Shown: positions 7,462 through 13,363 of the stretch, one piece after another
Position numbering within the stretch: position 1 is the stretch's first letter
How the letters are laid out: each line of letters opens with the position of its first letter
Assembly: GCA_014804185.1 (NCBI GenBank)
Contig: JAAVAG010000168.1
Coordinates: forward strand, 1-13,363
Source: Lachnospiraceae bacterium
GTDB taxonomy: Bacteria; Bacillota; Clostridia; Lachnospirales; Lachnospiraceae
Reading direction: 5' to 3'
DNA length: 13,363 nt
The notes under the pieces: model-generated
What the model was told of the DNA's origin: nothing
Seen by the model: only the letters and a program-made list of their open reading frames with translations
Databases searched by the model: none
Translations under genes and position numbers: made by a program

Positions 7462-9921
7462 TTACACTCCCTCCGATGCCAGGCACAGTTCCACCAGTCC
7501 CTCATAAGTGGACTGCCGCGCCTCCAGCACATTCGCCGCCTCCGCCTCCGCCAGCTGCGCGGTGGTCTTCGGGCCGATGCTGAAAACCTTCTTCCAGCGC
7601 CATTCACGTCCAATGGTGTCCCTTTCCGCCTGCATCGCGCCGCACAAACGCCGTACCGACGAGGCACAGGTAAAGAACACGCCGTCATATTCCTCCGGCG
7701 CAGAAAGTCCGGCAAGATCCAGTGCCGCCTCCCGGTTTTCATATATTTCCAGTTCCTGAAACAGGCATATTTTCTCCAGTTTCTCCCTTAGATGCCGGTC
7801 CGCATTTGCAGCTTTCACATACCACACTTTCTCCGTACCCTTCAGGCGTTCCGCCAGCATTTCCGCCAGAGCGTCGCTGTGCCAGGCATCCGGAATCAGA
7901 TCCGCACAGAGCCCGTGCCGCCGCAGAGCCTGCGCCGTCTTTTCGCCCACAGCCGCGATCCGGCAGCCCGCAAGAGAGCGGATGTCCGGTCGTTCCGTCT
8001 GAGCAGATTCTCCCCCCGATCCGACTCCGGCCAAAGCGCATGCACCCGCCCCGTCCCCGATAAGTCCGCTCCAGAATGCCTCCACTCCGTTTCTGCTGGT
8101 AAAAATCAGCCAGTCCGCTTCCCGAAGCTGTTTCTCGGTGAGCATCTTTCCGGTATATACGATCTCTCCCGTCCGCACCTCGTCCACAACAGCCCCCTGC
8201 TCCTCCAGCAGCTGCCGAAGTGCGGCGCTTTTCTCTCCTGACGGCGCAGCGCTGTTTCCTCCCGGCAGGGCGACCAGATACCGCCTGCCACGCAGCGGAC
8301 GGTTTTCGGCGGACTGGAGCCTGTCTCTCAGTCCCACCACATCTCCCACTACGATTACAGCGGGGGAAGGCAGCTTTTCCCGCTCGGTCTGCGCCGCGAT
8401 GTGCGCCAGGTCGGAAACACAGACTCTCTGCCCCGGTGTGGCCGCCTGTGAGATCACCGCCGCTCCCGTGCCGGAGGGCATTCCCGCCTCCATCAGTCTG
8501 TCGGCAATCTCCCTCACCATGCTAAGCCCCATCATAAAAACACACGTCTCTTTTCCTCTTGCCATTGCCGCAAAATCAATGTCCGCCAGTTCGTCTCTCC
8601 GGCTGCGGGCTGTCACCACATGAAAGCCGCCGGCCAGCCCGCGGTGTGTAACGGGGATTCCCGCAAGGGCAGGGCCCGCAATACAGGAACTGATGCCCGG
8701 GATTACCTCAAAGGGCACGCCGCTCTCCCGCAGAAAAAGCCCCTCCTCCCCGCCGCGGCCAAACACATAGGGGTCTCCCCCTTTGAGACGGACCGTTGTC
8801 GCATACTGCATGCTCTTTTGCACCAGCAGGCGGTTGATCTCCTCCTGCTTCATTGTATGGTGACGGTCTTCCTTTCCCACATAGATGCATTCGCATTCCG
8901 GCCTTGCCTCTTTCAGAAGTTCCGGCGAAGCCAGCCGGTCATATACGATACAGTCCGCCTGGCGGACTGCCTCCAGCCCTTTTACGGTGATCAGCCCCGG
9001 ATCACCGGGACCTGCTCCCACAAGCAAAACCTTCCCGGCCATCTGCCCGCGGATCTGCGCCGCCGCCCTGCGCGCAAGTTCCCGCGGATCTGTCCCTTTC
9101 ACTGCGGCATATGCCTGTCTTTTTCCCTCGCTGTCTCCAAACATGGCGTGCAGCTTATATGTGCCGTCCCCTGTTTTTCTGCAGAGTGCGCCCACGGGAA
9201 CATGGCAGTCCCCTCCGATCTCCTGCAGGAACCCTCTCTCCGCATCCGCTTCCTTTGCTGTTTCAGCATCGCTGAGAGCATCCAGCATAGCCGCGAGCTT
9301 AGTATCGTTCTGCCGGATTTCCAGCGCCAGTATTCCCTGAGCCGGCGCGGGGATCATCTCCTGCACCTCCAGATACTGTGTGATCCGCCCCTGCAGTCCA
9401 AGCCGGTGAAGCCCTGCTGCCGCCAGCACGATGCCGTCCAGTCCCTCTTCCTCCATTTTCCGCAGCCGGGTGTCCACATTTCCCCGGATATTCACCACAC
9501 GCAGATCCGTCCGCAGGCGCTTTAGCTGGTACTGCCTGCGGCGGCTGCCCGTCCCGATGACCGCCCCCGGCGGCAATTGTTCCAGACTGTTCTTTTCACG
9601 CAGGATCAGCACATCCCGGGGATCCTCCCGTTTCCATGCCCTGGTCAGCGCAAGTCCCTCAGCAGGAAAGGGCGGCATATCTTTCATGCTGTGCACGCCG
9701 ATCTGTATCTCTCCTGCCAGAAGCATCTTTTCGATCTCTCCCACAAACAACCCTTTGTCCCCGATCTGATCCAGAGGCTTATCCGTGATCTGATCGCCCT
9801 TTGTCCGGACGATCCGTATCTCAAATTCTTCTTCCGGGTATGCTCCGGCAAGCCGCTCCCGCACCTGCTCCGCCTGTGCCAGGGCCAACCTGGAACCGCG
9901 CGTTCCGATAACATATTTCAT
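7462..9921 (-). CDS. Trifunctional HemC-CobA-HemD fusion: hydroxymethylbilane synthase, uroporphyrinogen-III methyltransferase, uroporphyrinogen-III synthase
   Basis: A single 819-residue frame joins three cytoplasmic enzymes. Residues 1-293 are HemC, which polymerises four porphobilinogens: start motif GTRGSRLALAQ, catalytic Asp81 in HSMKDMP, and dipyrromethane-carrying Cys239 in GGDCHVPVG. Residues 294 to about 535 are SUMT (CobA), which makes precorrin-2 with S-adenosylmethionine: GAGPGDPGLIT (302-312), LKGGDPYVFGRGGEE (379-393), PGISSCIAGPALAGIPVTHR (409-426). Residues about 545-819 are HemD: IFTSRNGVEAF (606-616), FFTCASSVRRL (749-759), IGPKTTAQL (782-790), with a Gly/Ala-rich insertion near 621-640. 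CobA-HemD fusions are known in clostridia; adding HemC in front is less usual. The start overlaps the hemA stop by four bases (ATGA) and has only a weak ribosome site, so translation is probably coupled to hemA. The order of domains differs from the order of reactions. Confidence 0.93.
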   Translation of the reverse strand: MKYVIGTRGSRLALAQAEQVRERLAGAYPEEEFEIRIVRTKGDQITDKPLDQIGDKGLFVGEIEKMLLAGEIQIGVHSMKDMPPFPAEGLALTRAWKREDPRDVLILREKNSLEQLPPGAVIGTGSRRRQYQLKRLRTDLRVVNIRGNVDTRLRKMEEEGLDGIVLAAAGLHRLGLQGRITQYLEVQEMIPAPAQGILALEIRQNDTKLAAMLDALSDAETAKEADAERGFLQEIGGDCHVPVGALCRKTGDGTYKLHAMFGDSEGKRQAYAAVKGTDPRELARRAAAQIRGQMAGKVLLVGAGPGDPGLITVKGLEAVRQADCIVYDRLASPELLKEARPECECIYVGKEDRHHTMKQEEINRLLVQKSMQYATTVRLKGGDPYVFGRGGEEGLFLRESGVPFEVIPGISSCIAGPALAGIPVTHRGLAGGFHVVTARSRRDELADIDFAAMARGKETCVFMMGLSMVREIADRLMEAGMPSGTGAAVISQAATPGQRVCVSDLAHIAAQTEREKLPSPAVIVVGDVVGLRDRLQSAENRPLRGRRYLVALPGGNSAAPSGEKSAALRQLLEEQGAVVDEVRTGEIVYTGKMLTEKQLREADWLIFTSRNGVEAFWSGLIGDGAGACALAGVGSGGESAQTERPDIRSLAGCRIAAVGEKTAQALRRHGLCADLIPDAWHSDALAEMLAERLKGTEKVWYVKAANADRHLREKLEKICLFQELEIYENREAALDLAGLSAPEEYDGVFFTCASSVRRLCGAMQAERDTIGREWRWKKVFSIGPKTTAQLAEAEAANVLEARQSTYEGLVELCLASEGV
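7467..7474 (-). promoter_or_regulatory. Ribosome binding site deciding the permease start
   Basis: GGAGGGAG lies inside the last codons of the HemC-CobA-HemD gene, seven bases before the ATG at 7459. It decides for a 296-residue permease instead of the 305-residue version from 7486, which has no such site and would overlap the upstream gene. Confidence 0.8.
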
Positions 9922-11210
9922 GTCCTGTCTCTCTCTTTCCCGTCGTTTGCTTCTTCTCCTGCTCTTTTTTCGATTCCGTCCGGTCCGATTCGAAAAAGCC
10001 GCTCAGTAAATTCCCTGTACAGTTCCTGCTCTTCCTCCGTATCCAGCCCTTTCAGTTCTCTGATCGGCTCTCTCAGAAGACGCTGCAGCGAAGCATTCAG
10101 CACCTTTCTAAGCAGCTTCTGCTCTCTCGGCCCGAGTTCTATCTTTCTGTTCAGATAGGCGCAGCTATCCTCCACGATCTCGCCGCACCTTAGCTGCAGG
10201 GACTCTATGGTGGAATCCATCCTGCTCTGGCGCAGACAAAGCAGCGTCTCCTCCACTTCCTCCCTGACCAGCTTTCCGCTCTCCTGTACCAGATGCTCCC
10301 TCTCATGCCTGTTTTTCCCGGCAATCTCCTGCAGGCTGTCCAGATCGATGAGACAAACCAGGGGATCCTCGGCAAAAGCCGCGTCGATATCCCGGGGAGC
10401 CGCCAGATCCAGAAAGGTCAGCGGAGATACCGGACAAAACTCCTCCCTCCTTACCACCAGATGCGGAGAAGCGGTGGCAGAGACTACGATATCGCACTGT
10501 CCCATAAATACATAGCGTTCCTCATAGGAGATCACTGCAATATCGGGAAACTGCTCCCGCAGCTTTCCCGCATGGGCATAATTCCTGCTGCAGGCCGTCA
10601 CCTGTCCGGCCCCGTACTCATAGAGATATTTCAGTGCCAGAGTTGAAGTCTTTCCGCTGCCGATGACCAGGATCCTCTTCCCGCGGATGCCGCAGACCTC
10701 CTCCAGCCTGCGGATTCCTATATAACTCACCGAAAGCGGCTTTTCGCTGATCCTGAGCTCCGTTTTGATCCGTTTGGCACAGGATATGGCTCCCTGCACG
10801 GTCTTATTCAGTTCCTTGCCGCTATAGCCCATGGCTCTGGAATACTCCAGCGCCTCTTTCACCTGCCCCAGAATCTGATCCTCCCCCAGAACCAGAGATT
10901 CCAGTCCCGCCGCCACGCGGAACAGATATGCCATGGCCTCTTCTCCGCAAAGCTGCGTCAGATAACCGCTTACATTGATATCGGGAAACATTTCCCCGTA
11001 GATCTCCCTGATCCGCACGCGCTGCTCTTCTTCCCCGTAAAAGTAATATACCTCGCTCCGGTTGCAGGTAGAAAGCACCAGACACTGCTCTACTCCCGCC
11101 TCCTCCGCGCTTCGGAAAAACCGGAGTTTCATCTCGTCGGTAAAGGAAGTCTTGTCTCTGACATTCAGTTGCGCCCTTTTATAATTGATCCCCAAAAATC
11201 CAAACTGCAT
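9918..11210 (-). CDS. hemA: Glutamyl-tRNA reductase
   Basis: HemA reduces glutamyl-tRNA(Glu) with NADPH to glutamate-1-semialdehyde, the first committed step of the C5 tetrapyrrole route. The 430-residue length is normal for the family. The N-terminal catalytic domain carries STCNRSE with nucleophile Cys49, and GLESLVLGEDQILGQVKEA (102-120) is a family signature. An NADPH-binding segment follows at about 178-200 with the loop GSGKTS (184-189), different from the common GAGEMG form, and LAAPRDID at 269-276. A helical C-terminal dimerisation region closes the protein. The start is supported by AGGAG at 11221-11225, ten bases upstream, and by the family N-terminus (GINYKRAQLNVRDK). It is the first gene of the tetrapyrrole unit and overlaps the next gene by four bases. 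Confidence 0.95.
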   Translation of the reverse strand: MQFGFLGINYKRAQLNVRDKTSFTDEMKLRFFRSAEEAGVEQCLVLSTCNRSEVYYFYGEEEQRVRIREIYGEMFPDINVSGYLTQLCGEEAMAYLFRVAAGLESLVLGEDQILGQVKEALEYSRAMGYSGKELNKTVQGAISCAKRIKTELRISEKPLSVSYIGIRRLEEVCGIRGKRILVIGSGKTSTLALKYLYEYGAGQVTACSRNYAHAGKLREQFPDIAVISYEERYVFMGQCDIVVSATASPHLVVRREEFCPVSPLTFLDLAAPRDIDAAFAEDPLVCLIDLDSLQEIAGKNRHEREHLVQESGKLVREEVEETLLCLRQSRMDSTIESLQLRCGEIVEDSCAYLNRKIELGPREQKLLRKVLNASLQRLLREPIRELKGLDTEEEQELYREFTERLFRIGPDGIEKRAGEEANDGKERDRT

Positions 11211-11243
11211 AGGGGGCTTTCTCCTCTTTCCTTATATTAACCC

Positions 11244-11274
11244 GAAAAGAGCCGCACATCCGGCGGCCCTTTTC
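11244..11274 (-). promoter_or_regulatory. Leader hairpin before hemA (possible attenuator or 5' stabiliser)
   Basis: Arms 11244-11255 and 11263-11274 form a 12-base-pair stem with a 7-base loop. As minus-strand RNA every position pairs, with one G-U wobble; as plus-strand RNA the same position is an A-C mismatch, which points to function in the hemA transcript. The GC core is flanked by AAAA and UUUU, like an intrinsic terminator. It lies between the promoters and the hemA ribosome site, so it could attenuate the unit, or cap the 5' end if transcription starts at the nearer promoter. Confidence 0.5.
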
Positions 11275-11277
11275 CTC

Positions 11278-11334
11278 TTTATAATGCTGACAGTCGCTCT
11301 GCCAAGCATACCATATTTTGTTGCAGTCCCGCAA
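11278..11334 (-). promoter_or_regulatory. Tandem overlapping promoter-like sequences for hemA
   Basis: Two candidates overlap. The nearer one is TTGGCA (11300-11305), 16 bases, TATAAA (11278-11283), five of six matches in each box. The upstream one is TTGCGG (11329-11334), 18 bases, TATGCT (11305-11310) with an extended TGG just before the -10. The 10-base palindrome CCGCAAGCGG (11330-11339) overlaps the upstream -35. They sit between the terminator of the preceding gene and the hemA start, so hemA and its followers probably form a separate unit. Confidence 0.5.
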
Positions 11335-11393
11335 GCGGTTTCCCTCTGTTCCCACATTCAGACATCCAAAAGATGCTATCCGATATATCCCGC

Positions 11394-11423
11394 AAAGACA
11401 AAAGCGAACAGGAACCTGCTCGC
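11394..11423 (-). terminator. Intrinsic terminator after the sulfite-reductase-like gene
   Basis: On the minus strand an 8-base-pair stem GCGAGCAG/CTGTTCGC (11416-11423 with 11404-11411, one G-U pair) with a 4-base loop is followed directly by TTTTGTCTTT (11394-11403). It begins 11 bases past the stop codon. This separates the oxidoreductase/sulfite-reductase unit from the tetrapyrrole unit. Confidence 0.75.
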
Positions 11424-11434
11424 CAACAGGCCAA

Positions 11435-12385
11435 TCAGCAGGTTGCTCCGCCTGTCAGATGCAGCTTGGCGTCCAGAATCTCCTGTTTCCGATCCAGGAT
11501 CTCATTGCCCAGAAGCTGTTTCTCCACCTCGGCAAAACCGATTCTGTCGATGGTGTCCGCAAAACGCTCCCCTGTCTTTCCCTGCTCACGGAACAGCAGG
11601 ATCGCCTTTTCGATCGTGTCCAGCACTTCCTCTTCGGTAGTGAAAATTTTTGACAGCACCTGTCCGTGGGCAACCTTTTTGCCCCATCTTCCGCCTATGT
11701 AAATACGATAACCGGGCGTTCCCTCCTCGATCACGTCAAAAGGACACTTCTCCACGCAGCGTCCGCAGTTGTTGCAGATCTCTTTATCGATCTCAAGCAC
11801 GCCGTCCTCCACTTTGGCGGCCTTCATCGGGCAGGAAGTCTCTACCTGGCACTTCTTGCAGCCGTTGCACATATCTTCGTCCACGTTGGGAACAAGCTGT
11901 CCCACCACGCCCAGATCGTTCAGATCCGGCTTGACACAGTTGTTGGGGCAGCCTCCTGTGGCGATCTTGAACTTATGAGGCAGCTTCACAGTGTGATATC
12001 CCTTATAGAAACGCTCGTGGATTTTCTCCGACAGGGCAAAGGTGTCATACAGTCCGTACTGGCAGGTCGTTCCCTTACAGGATACCACCGGACGAACCAG
12101 GGAGCCCGTTCCGCCGGTCTCCAGGCCCGCCTGCGCGATATACTCACGGAAAGGCTCTATGTTGTCAAAATGAATCCCCCGCACTTCCACCGTAAGACGT
12201 GTGGTGAACTCCACATCTCCGTTTCCGAACTTCTCCGCCGCCTCTGCGATCACCTTTGTCTGCTCTGCCGTGATCTTGCCGTTTACCGTGATAATACGAC
12301 CGTTAAACAGATCCGTCCCTTTGTTGTTCAGAAAACCCAGGGCTTTTACTCTCTTGATCTCTTCGGGTTTGATTGTGCATCCCAT
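11435..12385 (-). CDS. Siroheme/[4Fe-4S] sulfite- or nitrite-reductase-like protein with two ferredoxin clusters
   Basis: This 316-residue protein looks like a compact, single-subunit member of the siroheme sulfite/nitrite reductase superfamily, near AsrC and small clostridial sulfite reductases. A ferredoxin-like half domain with TTRLTVEVRG (61-70) leads into the siroheme-[4Fe-4S] site: Cys103 and Cys108 (CKGTTC) and Cys146 and Cys150 (GGCPNNC), preceded by LPHKFK with Lys138 and Lys140, likely substrate-binding lysines. The first Cys pair has four residues between, where the classic motif has five. Then follow two ferredoxin motifs: Cys173/176/179/185 (last gap five residues, unusual) and Cys204/207/210/214 (canonical). 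Expected activity is multi-electron reduction of sulfite or a similar anion in the cytoplasm; the substrate is inferred. The start has AAGGAGAG at 12394-12401, eight bases upstream. It lies 31 bases after the flavoprotein gene, a likely electron donor, and just upstream of the siroheme precursor genes. Confidence 0.85.
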   Translation of the reverse strand: MGCTIKPEEIKRVKALGFLNNKGTDLFNGRIITVNGKITAEQTKVIAEAAEKFGNGDVEFTTRLTVEVRGIHFDNIEPFREYIAQAGLETGGTGSLVRPVVSCKGTTCQYGLYDTFALSEKIHERFYKGYHTVKLPHKFKIATGGCPNNCVKPDLNDLGVVGQLVPNVDEDMCNGCKKCQVETSCPMKAAKVEDGVLEIDKEICNNCGRCVEKCPFDVIEEGTPGYRIYIGGRWGKKVAHGQVLSKIFTTEEEVLDTIEKAILLFREQGKTGERFADTIDRIGFAEVEKQLLGNEILDRKQEILDAKLHLTGGATC

Positions 12386-12416
12386 ATTTTTTTCTCTCCT
12401 TTTTGTTTGCCGTTTT

Positions 12417-13363
12417 CTATACTTCCACGTCGTTAAAGTTTATGCCGCCCTCCAGCACTCTTGTGTTCTTATAACCGTAATATTTCAGACGGTTCTGGAG
12501 CAGATACGCCCGCTTGCCCTTGTTGCACACCAGCAGAATCTTTTCCTCCGGATCCAGTCCGTCCACAGGACCTTCCACCGTAGTCAGATCCACATAAGGC
12601 GCGCCCTCGATGGAGGGAACCAGACAGGCATCCACAATTTTGTAGCCCTCCGCCGCGCCCGCGGCAAATTCCGCCGGAGTAAATGTCTCAAATTTACCGT
12701 TTATCTTGTTCAGCAGAACATTTACCGTATGTTCAAAGGGATGGATAGCCGTGGAGAACGGAGGCGCGTATGCCAGATCCATATCCGCCAGATCGGTAAG
12801 GGTTCCCTTCAGCATAATACCCGTCACGGCGATGTCCACTACCTTATCCACCGCACCCGCGCCGATTACCTGTACGCCAAGCAGCCTCTGGCTGTCCTGA
12901 TCCGCGATCATCTTAATAATAAAGGAACCTGCTCCCGGGAAGTAATGCGCCTTGTCATCCACCACCGTCACCACGCTCACCGGCTGAAAGCCTTCCGCTT
13001 TCGCCTGGGCCTCGGTCAGCCCGGTTCTGCCCACGTTCATTCCCGGCAGTCTGCACACGGCAGTTCCCAGAGCGCCTCTGTAACCAAGCTGCGCTCCCGC
13101 GATATTCTGCGCGATAAGACGCCCGGCAATGTTTGCTGTGGAACCCATGGGGGACCAGGCAGCCTTTCCGGTCAGGGCGTTGTGCACCATGGCACAGTCT
13201 CCCGCCGCATAGATATCGGGAATGTTTGTCTCTCCGCGCTCATTTGTGAGGATCGTTCCCTTGAACATCTCTATACCGCTTCCCTCCAGAAATGCGGTGT
13301 TCGGTCTGATACCTGCGCTGAGCACCACCAGATCGGCCTTGTAAGCTTTCTTACTGGTCAGCA
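12417..13363 (-). CDS. FAD-dependent NAD(P)-disulfide oxidoreductase with C-terminal rhodanese domain (5' end beyond window)
   Basis: The frame is open to the right edge; 314 residues and the TAG stop are visible, while the FAD/NAD N-terminal half and the redox cysteine of this family lie outside. The visible part has VVLSAGIRPNTAFLEGSGI, the second FAD motif TNIPDIYAAGDCA, a dimerisation domain with LLGVQVIGAGAVDKVVDIA and AYAPPFSTAIHPFEHTVNVLLNKI, then a rhodanese-like domain over about the last 80 residues. The rhodanese loop CNKGKR (Cys codon 12525-12527, Arg 12510-12512) keeps the Cys-x4-Arg pattern, so a persulfide could form. This architecture matches CoA-disulfide/CoA-persulfide reductases and NADH:polysulfide reductases (CoADR-RHD, Npsr). 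Co-localisation with the sulfite-reductase-like gene 31 bases downstream supports a role in sulfur redox chemistry. The exact substrate cannot be read from the sequence. Confidence 0.88.
   Translation of the reverse strand, partial: LTSKKAYKADLVVLSAGIRPNTAFLEGSGIEMFKGTILTNERGETNIPDIYAAGDCAMVHNALTGKAAWSPMGSTANIAGRLIAQNIAGAQLGYRGALGTAVCRLPGMNVGRTGLTEAQAKAEGFQPVSVVTVVDDKAHYFPGAGSFIIKMIADQDSQRLLGVQVIGAGAVDKVVDIAVTGIMLKGTLTDLADMDLAYAPPFSTAIHPFEHTVNVLLNKINGKFETFTPAEFAAGAAEGYKIVDACLVPSIEGAPYVDLTTVEGPVDGLDPEEKILLVCNKGKRAYLLQNRLKYYGYKNTRVLEGGINFNDVEV

Noticed and set aside
7460..7486. Upstream start at 7486 for the permease
   Set aside because: It would overlap the upstream gene and lacks a ribosome site; the start at 7459 has GGAGGGAG at ideal spacing and the expected N-terminus.
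9037..9045. HemC and CobA-HemD as two separate genes
   Set aside because: There is no stop codon between them and no good ribosome site before the internal ATG at 9042, so one fused gene is the simpler reading; internal initiation is kept only as an open question.
8620..9525. Plus-strand open frame of 301 codons opposite HemC-CobA
   Set aside because: The minus strand encodes well-conserved HemC and CobA motifs over the same bases; the plus-strand product has no recognisable domain.
11211..11434. Cobalamin riboswitch upstream of hemA
   Set aside because: GGGAA and a GCAAC-like word are present, but the order is wrong, there is no GCCACTG box, and the leader from the predicted promoters is too short.
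12417..13328. Complete oxidoreductase gene starting at a GTG at 13328
   Set aside because: The frame stays open to the window edge and the GTG is an internal Val of VVLSAGIRPN; the FAD-binding N-terminal half must lie to the right.

Overview
The window reads as a chromosomal segment of an anaerobic, fairly GC-rich Bacillota, most likely a Lachnospiraceae-type gut clostridium. That placement is inferred from the gene families (siroheme-type tetrapyrrole genes with a fused methyltransferase, a clostridial sulfite-reductase-like protein, a WapA-like RHS surface protein), from strong AGGAG-type ribosome binding sites and from gene layout. No rRNA or other marker gene is present. All five genes lie on the minus strand, so transcription runs from right to left.

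Right end (about 11435-13363): the 3' part of a flavin-dependent NAD(P) disulfide oxidoreductase with a C-terminal rhodanese domain is followed 31 bases later by a compact siroheme/[4Fe-4S] sulfite-reductase-like protein with two extra ferredoxin clusters. A good intrinsic terminator closes this unit.

Middle (about 6569-11330): a second unit starts at tandem promoter-like sequences and a stable leader hairpin. It encodes glutamyl-tRNA reductase (hemA), a single 819-residue protein fusing HemC, CobA (SUMT) and HemD, and a ten-TM-type metal permease (ArsP_2 / putative manganese transporter family) with a His/Cys-rich loop. The genes overlap by 4 bases or are 2 bases apart. Together HemA and the fusion cover the first committed step and the late steps to precorrin-2, the precursor of siroheme and cobalamin. 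HemL, HemB and the precorrin-2 dehydrogenase/chelatase are not in this window. The neighbouring sulfite-reductase-like protein is a plausible siroheme consumer.

Left end (1-6570): a separate promoter with a nested palindrome over its -35 box and a structured leader of about 140 bases precedes a very large secreted RHS/YD-repeat protein. Its first 2121 codons are visible and it runs off the left edge. It has a signal peptide, a low-complexity Gly/Asp/Ser linker, a WapA-like N-terminal region, a DNRLRE domain, an FN3-like and a LysM-like module, a DUF6531-type segment, then 56 YD modules of mostly exactly 21 residues. Its C-terminal effector region, and any immunity gene, lie outside the window.

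No tRNA, rRNA, CRISPR array, insertion sequence or plus-strand gene could be supported. The two longest non-coding gaps are 204 and 224 bases.
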